Assembly (NCBI GenBank): GCA_016787755.1
Contig: JAEUUA010000010.1
Span: 1-39,522 of the forward strand
DNA from: Cyclobacteriaceae bacterium
GTDB lineage: Bacteria > Bacteroidota > Bacteroidia > Cytophagales > Cyclobacteriaceae
Reading direction: 5' to 3'
Length of the DNA: 39,522 nt
Shown here: positions 34,671 through 39,522 of the stretch, one piece after another
Position numbering within the stretch: the first letter of the stretch is position 1
Layout: each line of letters begins with the position of its first letter
The notes under the pieces: generated by a model
Told to the model about the DNA's origin: nothing
Database searches by the model: none
Seen by the model: the letters and a program-made list of their open reading frames with translations, nothing else
Program-made: the position numbers and the translations under genes

Positions 34671-35234
34671 TTATTCAGCTTGCATTCGTTTTAAGGCGAG
34701 TGAGTGAATGACGTGCCCAACGATCAACCCAAAGAAAGCAAACCCCAAGACGATGAAAAGAAAGTTGTCCTCGAATGCTTTTGCCTGAAGGTTAAGCAAG
34801 CGACCCACCCAATACCCCACGGTGCTTACCAAAGTGGCCCACATGAGTCCCGTAAGTGTGCTATAGAAAAGATAACGCACAGCTGAAAGGCCACTCATAC
34901 CTACAATTAGCGGAATAACGATCCTGAATCCGTACAAAAAACGGTAGCTAAAGAGTATTTGTAGCTGGTGCCTATGAAAGAACTTAGTGACAGGCTCCAC
35001 CTTGGCTTGTAGGCTGGGGCGTTTAGCCAGAAAATATTTACCGTTTAGCCTTCCGATCAGATAATAAATCCAATCACTAACAAAGGATCCAGAGAAAGCA
35101 GCAAGAATAGTGAATGGGAAATCAAAGAGGCCGCGATGAATAAGCGATGAAGCCACCAGAATGGCTGTCTCGCCTTCAAAGAAGGTACCTACAAGTAAAG
35201 CAAGGTATCCATATTGATCTAAAAAATTCTCCAT
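34671..35234 (-). CDS. DedA family membrane protein
   Basis: A 187-residue polytopic protein: N-terminal re-entrant segment 'FLDQYGYLALLVGTFFEGETAILVASSL' with the acidic E20-G-E22 pair of the family, then 'SGSFVSDWIYYLIGRLNGK', an arginine-rich 'FSYRFLYGFRIVIPLIVGMSG' stretch with F-x-R-F-x-P/IPL character, and two C-terminal helices. DedA proteins are undecaprenyl-phosphate or phospholipid flippases and affect envelope integrity. Convergent with the permease with no base between the two stop codons. Its start is followed upstream by the arginine-operon leader region. Confidence 0.93.
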   Translation of the reverse strand: MENFLDQYGYLALLVGTFFEGETAILVASSLIHRGLFDFPFTILAAFSGSFVSDWIYYLIGRLNGKYFLAKRPSLQAKVEPVTKFFHRHQLQILFSYRFLYGFRIVIPLIVGMSGLSAVRYLFYSTLTGLMWATLVSTVGYWVGRLLNLQAKAFEDNFLFIVLGFAFFGLIVGHVIHSLALKRMQAE

Positions 35235-35621
35235 AGAAGATTACTTGCTAACAGTCGTTCTAAAAAAAACTCATATAAAAATGAACCAACTATTGGAATA
35301 ATAGTATCCTAATACATTAATTTTGTAAAAACTTTTTTTTAAATGCCTTTTATCTGACGATTTAAACACTACGACAGAAATTGAAAAACACTAACACCCC
35401 TTTTGAGCCTGCTAACAATCATGTTAGCCTCGCCATCCCGGCAACTATGCTCATCTGTAGCGATTGCTCACCCCGCACGGGGTTCAGAAGCTTTCGAAGG
35501 CAAATCAGAATCTGATACCTTTCACAAAAACAATTGAATAGCGAGTTCGCAAGGCGGATTACGCTTGAAGTGCTTTTATAGCATTTCGGTTTCATTCCAT
35601 CACCATTAACGAATTACAACA
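35235..35621. promoter_or_regulatory. divergent intergenic/leader region of the arginine operon with several hairpins
   Basis: About 387 bases between dedA (minus) and the GNAT gene (plus). The half nearest the arginine genes holds several perfect inverted repeats: 35411-35428 (7-bp arms, loop ATCA), 35470-35483 (ACCCCG/CGGGGT, loop CA), 35504-35516 (6-bp arms, one-base loop) and 35541-35550 (4-bp arms). This dense set suggests a structured 5' leader that could control the operon, though no known riboswitch consensus was recognised. The 35235-35400 part is plain AT-rich DNA. Confidence 0.4.
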
Positions 35622-36368
35622 TTGGAAGACAATATAATTGTCAGACCAGCCACGGCTGCTGACGCACATTATGCAGAGACAATCACCACCGAAATGGCGG
35701 AGTCTGCAAAAGCTCGTGGCACTGGCATTGCCCAGCGCTCACCTGAGTATATTAAACTGAAAATCGAAGAAGGTAAATCAGTAATTGCGATCACACGCCA
35801 TGGCACCTGGGTTGGCTTCTGTTACATCGAAGCCTGGGAGCACGAAAAATACGTTGCTAATAGCGGGCTTATCGTTTCTCCTCCGTTCCGCAAGTCGGGC
35901 GTGGCTACCGAAATCAAACGTAAAGTGTTTGAACTTTCGCGGAAGAAATATCCGAACGCAAAAATCTTTGGACTTACTACCGGTTTGGCAGTAATGAAGA
36001 TCAACTCTGATTTGGGGTACGAGCCTGTAACCTACTCAGAGCTAACCACGGATGAGGAATTCTGGAAAGGCTGCCGCAGTTGTGTCAACTTTGATATCCT
36101 GACCAGCAAGCAGCGGAAAAACTGCATGTGTACCGCTATGCTTTTTGATCCAGTTGAAGATGCCAAGAAAAAAGCCGAGACTGTAAAAACTGTGGTTACA
36201 GTCGATGGTGAATTGGAACACCATCGCAAGCGAGAGTTTAAAGGTAACTTTAAGCTGTTTGAGCGCTGGGTTCGCTTCAAGCAATTTGTGTTGCTGAAGG
36301 GTTGGAAGAAAAAGCAAATTGAAGATGGCAAAAAGCCTACGCTGATGAGTTTTCTCTTTTTCTGGTAA
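35622..36368 (+). CDS. GNAT N-acyltransferase, probable acyl-glutamate synthase of the arginine operon, with Cys cluster
   Basis: A 248-residue protein read from TTG at 35622; an in-frame stop at 35607 and no ATG or GTG before the conserved start make TTG the only likely initiator. Residues 5-140 form a GNAT domain ('IIVRPATAADA', acetyl-CoA loop region 'VSPPFRKSGVATEIKRKVFEL'). The C-terminal part holds C151-x2-C154 and C168-x-C170 (GCRSC, NCMC), a possible zinc or iron-sulfur site, and a basic tail. As the first gene before argG and argC in Bacteroidota it is the likely N-acetyl- or N-succinyl-glutamate synthase, the entry enzyme of arginine synthesis; the acyl donor is not determinable here. 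Confidence 0.78.
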   Translation: MEDNIIVRPATAADAHYAETITTEMAESAKARGTGIAQRSPEYIKLKIEEGKSVIAITRHGTWVGFCYIEAWEHEKYVANSGLIVSPPFRKSGVATEIKRKVFELSRKKYPNAKIFGLTTGLAVMKINSDLGYEPVTYSELTTDEEFWKGCRSCVNFDILTSKQRKNCMCTAMLFDPVEDAKKKAETVKTVVTVDGELEHHRKREFKGNFKLFERWVRFKQFVLLKGWKKKQIEDGKKPTLMSFLFFW

Positions 36369-36373
36369 CAAAC

Positions 36374-36410
36374 CTCATCCCTAGCCTCTCTCCAAAGGAG
36401 AGGGGAATTA
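36374..36410. repeat. dispersed-type hairpin repeat between the GNAT gene and argG
   Basis: Contains CCTCTCTCC (36385-36393), loop AAA, GGAGAGGGG (36397-36405): a 9-bp stem with one G-T pair, within the phrase CTCATCCCTAGCC...GGGGAATT. Similar CCCTAGCC-type palindromes turn up in many genomes of this phylum. It may act as a weak intra-operon terminator or processing site. Confidence 0.5.
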
Positions 36411-36439
36411 ATGATCTATTTTTTAATTTATTTTAATTA

Positions 36440-37651
36440 ATGAAGAAAGTTGTATTAGCATTTAGTGGCGGATTAGATACCTCGTATTGTGCCATCTACC
36501 TATCGAAAGAGTTGGGGTACGAAGTACACACCCTTACTGTAAACACAGGTGGGTTTGGTGCTGAGGAAGTTAAAGATATCGAAAAACGTGCTTTGAGTTT
36601 GGGTGTGGTATCGCACAAAACCATTGACGAGACAAAAAACTATTACGAAAAAGTTATCCGGTACCTCGTTTTTGGAAATGTGTTAAAGAATGGAACGTAT
36701 CCACTCAGTGTAAGTGCCGAACGTATGTCGCAAGCATTGGCCTCGGCCCGGTATGCAAATGAAATAGACGCTGATGCCGTAGCGCATGGTAGTACTGGAG
36801 CCGGTAATGATCAGGTGCGCTTTGATATGATCATTCAAATATTGGCGCCCGGTTCTGAGATCATCACACCCATTCGCGACAAAAGGTTGAGCCGCGAGGA
36901 AGAAGTTGAATACTTAAAATCAAAAGGAATTATCTTCAGTGCTGAGAAAGCAAAGTATTCTATTAATAAAGGTATCTGGGGAACCTCAGTAGGTGGCAAA
37001 GAAACCTTGAATTCTATGGGACAATTACCTGAAGAAGCATGGCCTACCCAAGTTACCAAACAAGGCAGCGAAGAAGTTAGGCTCGGTTTTGAGAAGGGTG
37101 AGTTGATTTCAGTAAACGGTAAAAAGTTTCCGCACTCAGTCAATGCTATCCATCACTTACAAACAATTGCCGGTCCTTATGGGATTGGTCGCGACATTCA
37201 CGTAGGTGATACCATCATTGGAATTAAAGGACGTGTGGGCTTCGAAGCAGCCGCACCTGTAGTAATTATTAAAGCGCATCATGCTCTGGAAAAGCACGTG
37301 CTTACCAAATGGCAGCTGAGTTGGAAAGATCAATTGGCACAGTTCTATGGAAACTGGCTACACGAAGGTCAATACCTTGATCCGATTATGCGCGACATGG
37401 AAGCATTCCTTACCAGCTCGCAACAACATGTAACCGGTGAAGTTTCAGTAACGCTTTATCCATATCGTTTTCAAATCAATGGCATTGAGTCAGAGTACGA
37501 TTTGATGTCGGCTAAGTTTGGAAAATATGGCGAAATGAATTTAGGTTGGACAGCCGATGACGTAAAAGGCTTTACCAAAATTTTTGGAAACCAGGTTGGT
37601 ATTTTTCACCAAGTGAAAGCTGAGGCAGACAATAAAATAAGCAGAAAGTAA
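36440..37651 (+). CDS. argG: argininosuccinate synthase
   Basis: A 403-residue cytosolic enzyme joining citrulline and aspartate with ATP to form argininosuccinate. The PP-loop ATP motif is at the N-terminus (VVLAFSGGLDTSY, residues 4-16). Aspartate/citrulline contacts sit in 'AHGSTGAGNDQVRFD' (about 114-128) and 'YSINKGIWGTSVGG' (about 174-187), and 'SEYDLMSAKFGKYGEMNLGW' lies near the end. Length fits the family (about 400). It follows the GNAT gene by 71 bases including a hairpin repeat. The last four bases of its stop region enter the first AGT unit of the heptad array that fills the spacer to argC. Confidence 0.97.
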   Translation: MKKVVLAFSGGLDTSYCAIYLSKELGYEVHTLTVNTGGFGAEEVKDIEKRALSLGVVSHKTIDETKNYYEKVIRYLVFGNVLKNGTYPLSVSAERMSQALASARYANEIDADAVAHGSTGAGNDQVRFDMIIQILAPGSEIITPIRDKRLSREEEVEYLKSKGIIFSAEKAKYSINKGIWGTSVGGKETLNSMGQLPEEAWPTQVTKQGSEEVRLGFEKGELISVNGKKFPHSVNAIHHLQTIAGPYGIGRDIHVGDTIIGIKGRVGFEAAAPVVIIKAHHALEKHVLTKWQLSWKDQLAQFYGNWLHEGQYLDPIMRDMEAFLTSSQQHVTGEVSVTLYPYRFQINGIESEYDLMSAKFGKYGEMNLGWTADDVKGFTKIFGNQVGIFHQVKAEADNKISRK

Positions 37652-37699
37652 AAAGTCTAAAGTTTAGAGTAGTAAACTTTGAACTTTCCACTTTAAACT
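37647..37699. repeat. head-to-head degenerate heptad array, argG-argC spacer
   Basis: AGT triplets at 37647, 37654, 37661 and 37668 are spaced exactly 7 bp apart. They are followed by ACT triplets at 37676, 37683, 37690 and 37697, also exactly 7 bp apart. The remaining four bases of each unit are A/T-rich and variable (consensus AGTNNAA and its complement). Together the two halves form an imperfect palindrome. The first unit starts inside the end of argG (stop TAA 37649-37651). Confidence 0.85.
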
Positions 37700-37713
37700 T
37701 TGAACCAAAAAAG

Positions 37714-38691
37714 ATGAAAGGAAAAATTAAGGCAGGCATCATTGGTGGGGCTGGTTATACCGGAGGCGAAACATTGCGCCTTTTGCTTAATCATCCGAAC
37801 GTAGAGTTAATTTTTATACAGAGTAGAAGCCATGCTGGCAAGCCAGTAACAAGTACACATCCCGATTTGATTGGTGAAACTGAATTAGTTTACTCCGCGG
37901 GTTCTAATCAAGCTGTTGATGTGTTGTTTCTTTGCTTGAGTCACGGAGAAAGTAAAATATTTATTGTTGAGAATAAGTTTCCAGACAATACGCGAATCAT
38001 TGATTTAGGTAATGATTTTAGATTAGGTGATTCCGCTGCAGGCAGAGAGTTTGTTTACGGTCTTCCGGAATTTCAGCGCGAGAAAATTAAGTTGGCAAAA
38101 AATATTGCTAACCCGGGTTGCTTTGCAACTTGTATTCAACTTGGCTTGTTGCCTTTAGCGAAAGCAGGGCTTCTGAAAGAAGTTCATACAACAGGGATCA
38201 CAGGCTCTACGGGGGCCGGACAAAAACTTCAGGACACAACACATTTCAGTTGGCGAGTAAATAATATCTCGGCTTACAAAACATTAACGCACCAGCATTT
38301 AGGTGAGATTAATCAAACGTTAAAAGCGCTACAATCTAATTTCTCCGAAGAAGTTAATTTCATTCCCTGGCGGGGAGATTTCACAAGGGGAATCTTCGTA
38401 ACCTCAGTATTGGAGTCTGCACTCAGTTTATCGGAAGCAAATACTCTTTATAAGGAATACTATGCTTCGCATCCATTTACTCATGTAATTGATGAGATGA
38501 TCGATTTGAAACAAGTGGTTAACACAAACAAGTGTTTAGTCCAGTTAGAAAAGGTTGGAAAGAAATTAGTCATCCATTCCATCACCGATAATTTATTAAA
38601 AGGCGCCAGCGGTCAAGCCATTCAAAATATGAACCTGATGTTTGGATTGGATGAGTCGGTGGGATTGAAATTGAAAAGCACAGTATTCTAA
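37714..38691 (+). CDS. argC: N-acetyl-gamma-glutamyl-phosphate reductase (N-acyl type)
   Basis: A 325-residue NADP-dependent enzyme of the arginine pathway that reduces acyl-glutamyl phosphate to the semialdehyde. N-terminal nucleotide-binding motif 'AGIIGGAGYTGGETLRLL' (7-24); active-site Cys136 in 'ANPGCFAT'; 'TGSTGAGQ' and 'HQHLGEI' in the catalytic domain. Bacteroidota often use N-succinylated instead of N-acetylated intermediates in this pathway; which is used here cannot be read from argC alone. The stop codon (38689-38691) lies in the first unit of the following heptad array. Exact 18-bp inverted copies flank the gene (37683-37700 and 38690-38707). Confidence 0.96.
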   Translation: MKGKIKAGIIGGAGYTGGETLRLLLNHPNVELIFIQSRSHAGKPVTSTHPDLIGETELVYSAGSNQAVDVLFLCLSHGESKIFIVENKFPDNTRIIDLGNDFRLGDSAAGREFVYGLPEFQREKIKLAKNIANPGCFATCIQLGLLPLAKAGLLKEVHTTGITGSTGAGQKLQDTTHFSWRVNNISAYKTLTHQHLGEINQTLKALQSNFSEEVNFIPWRGDFTRGIFVTSVLESALSLSEANTLYKEYYASHPFTHVIDEMIDLKQVVNTNKCLVQLEKVGKKLVIHSITDNLLKGASGQAIQNMNLMFGLDESVGLKLKSTVF

Positions 38692-38721
38692 GTTTAAAGT
38701 GGAAAGTAAAAAGTTGTAAGT
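38691..38721. repeat. heptad array, argC-S23 spacer (AGT orientation)
   Basis: Five AGT triplets at 38691, 38698, 38705, 38712 and 38719, in exact 7-bp register, starting in the argC stop codon and ending eight bases before the S23 ATG. Four units match the reverse complement of the right half of the argG-argC array closely; the first 18 bp (38690-38707) are identical. Confidence 0.85.
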
Positions 38722-38728
38722 AAATACG

Positions 38729-39082
38729 ATGCAGAATTACAGAGACTTAATTGTATGGCAAAAAGCCCACGAGAATGTCTTGTTGATTTACAAGCACAGT
38801 AAAGAATTTCCAAAGGAAGAGCAGTATGGCATAACCAGTCAGTTGAGGCGTTCGGCAGTATCTATCCCTACCAATATCGATGAAGGTTGTGGAAAATCAA
38901 CAAAGAAGGATTTTGCTAATTATTTGCAAACTGCTTTCGGTTCGACTCAAGAGGTAGAATATTTAACATTTCTCTCGCTTGAGTTAGGCTTTCTTAGTAA
39001 AGACCAATTCGAAAGGATAAATTCTTTGACTAATGAAGTGAAAGCAATGCTTATTTCGTTACTCAGAAAAGTTAGAGCATAA
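38729..39082 (+). CDS. four-helix-bundle protein of the S23 / 23S-rRNA intervening-sequence family
   Basis: A 117-residue protein that matches the free-standing S23/IVP family: 'YRDLIVWQKAHENVLLIYK', 'LRRSAVSIPTNIDEGCGKS', 'FANYLQTAFGSTQEVEYLTFLSLELGFLS', with four amphipathic helices. Members were first seen inside intervening sequences of 23S rRNA genes in spirochaetes and are frequent as stand-alone genes in Bacteroidota; the fold is shared with the Avd accessory protein of diversity-generating retroelements. Function unknown; a basic surface suggests nucleic-acid contact. It interrupts the arginine operon between argC and argD on the same strand and is bracketed by inverted heptad arrays, which makes it look like an inserted cassette. 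Confidence 0.93.
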   Translation: MQNYRDLIVWQKAHENVLLIYKHSKEFPKEEQYGITSQLRRSAVSIPTNIDEGCGKSTKKDFANYLQTAFGSTQEVEYLTFLSLELGFLSKDQFERINSLTNEVKAMLISLLRKVRA

Positions 39083-39090
39083 TTCTTTTA

Positions 39091-39114
39091 ACTTTGAACT
39101 ATACACTTTATACT
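39091..39114. repeat. heptad array, S23-argD spacer (ACT orientation)
   Basis: Four ACT triplets at 39091, 39098, 39105 and 39112, exactly 7 bp apart, nine bases after the S23 stop codon (39080-39082). Read on the minus strand it gives AGT units that resemble the argC-S23 array, so the S23 gene is flanked by imperfect inverted arrays of about 30 bp. Confidence 0.82.
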
Positions 39115-39123
39115 CCATAAAAC

Positions 39124-39522
39124 GTGAAACTATTCGATGTATACCCCCTCTTCCCCATTGAACCTGTAAAGGCATCGGGTTCATGGCTATGGGATAAAGA
39201 AGGGAAAAAATATTTAGATCTATATGGCGGTCATGCCGTGATTTCCATTGGTCATAATCATCCGCATTTTGTTGAATCACTAAAATGTCAGCTTGACAAA
39301 ATCAGTTTCTACTCAAATAGTGTAAAGAATTCTTTGCAGGAAAAGTTAGCTGAGAAACTTGGTCAACTTTCAGGTTATCCAAATCATCAACTCTTTCTGT
39401 GCAACTCAGGAGCCGAGGCAAATGAGAATGCGCTCAAGTTGGCTTCCTTTGTTAATGGACGAAAAAAAGTAATCGCATTTAAGAAAGCGTTTCATGGTCG
39501 TACGTCAGGTGCTGTGGCTGCA
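39124..39522 (+). CDS. argD: acetylornithine/succinylornithine aminotransferase, 3'-truncated
   Basis: Starts at GTG 39124, the first start codon after an in-frame stop at 39118-39120, and stays open to the last base of the window (133 codons). The protein begins MKLFDVYPLFPIEPVKASGSW and contains 'LDLYGGHAVISIGHNHPHF', 'NSVKNSLQEKLAEKL', 'LFLCNSGAEANENALKLA' (pyridoxal-phosphate phosphate-binding region) and 'FKKAFHGRTSGAVAA', all diagnostic of class III PLP aminotransferases of the ArgD group. It makes N-acyl-ornithine from the semialdehyde produced by ArgC. The PLP-lysine and the C-terminus lie beyond the window. Preceded by the S23 cassette. Confidence 0.95.
   Translation, partial: MKLFDVYPLFPIEPVKASGSWLWDKEGKKYLDLYGGHAVISIGHNHPHFVESLKCQLDKISFYSNSVKNSLQEKLAEKLGQLSGYPNHQLFLCNSGAEANENALKLASFVNGRKKVIAFKKAFHGRTSGAVAA

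Noticed and set aside
35405..35560. tRNA or tRNA-like gene in the arginine leader
   Set aside because: A GGTTC-like string is present, but no acceptor stem, D arm or anticodon arm can be laid out around it.
38729..39082. Diversity-generating retroelement, because S23 shares its fold with Avd
   Set aside because: No reverse transcriptase, template repeat or variable repeat was found in the window.
37647..39114. CRISPR-like array near the arg operon
   Set aside because: Units are 7 bp with no spacers of constant length, and no cas genes are present.

Overview
The window looks like a chromosomal segment of a Bacteroidota member, most likely of the Cytophagales. The evidence is AT-rich DNA, almost no Shine-Dalgarno-like sequence before the starts, many Lol-type lipoproteins, and a family content typical of that group: FtsX-like permeases without an ATPase partner, a head-GIN (DUF2807) protein, DUF6588, DUF1080, DUF885, DUF4114, DUF3601 and a free-standing S23/four-helix-bundle gene. 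The genus cannot be fixed from sequence reading alone. Both ends are cut inside genes: an FtsX permease on the left and argD on the right.

Layout. 1-3.6 kb: permease tail, an exported GIN-domain protein with a clean terminator, and a DUF6588 barrel-like protein closed by a strong bidirectional terminator. 3.6-6.9 kb (minus): a three-gene signalling operon (CHASE3-PAS histidine kinase, Rcp1-like response regulator, receiver-kinase hybrid). 7.4-10.4 kb: an Omp85-like outer-membrane protein and an exported formylglycine-generating-enzyme-like lipoprotein, which overlaps a convergent AI-2E-family permease. 11.7-15.1 kb (minus): a large PVC-type, HEAT-repeat, haem c lipoprotein followed after one base by a small MoaF-like lipoprotein. 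15.2-18.7 kb: a class C beta-lactamase-fold serine hydrolase, an MmcQ/YjbR protein, a pentapeptide-repeat protein and a DUF1080 lipoprotein. 19.0-20.8 kb: a CbxX/SpoVK-type AAA+ ATPase fused to two tandem beta domains. 20.8-24.4 kb (minus): two small exported proteins, then an M55 peptidase and a phospholipase D-type lipoprotein in one operon. 24.6-28.9 kb: a cytosolic copper-storage-like protein with 20 Cys, DUF3601, an FMN reductase, a DUF885 lipoprotein and a DUF4114 lipoprotein. 29.0-35.2 kb: a GMC oxidoreductase with a small lipoprotein, a TPR/lipocalin-like exported protein, a complete FtsX permease and DedA.

35.6-39.5 kb is an arginine biosynthesis operon: a GNAT (probable acyl-glutamate synthase) with a TTG start, argG, argC, an inserted S23/IVP four-helix-bundle gene, and argD running off the end. 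The most unusual structure lies here. The spacers argG/argC, argC/S23 and S23/argD carry degenerate 7-bp arrays (AGTNNNN or its complement) in exact register. The S23 gene is bracketed by the arrays in inverted orientation, and the argG/argC spacer holds the same two arrays back to back with no gene between them, like an empty or gene-less version of the same element. This is the best candidate in the window for an undescribed mobile or repeat system.
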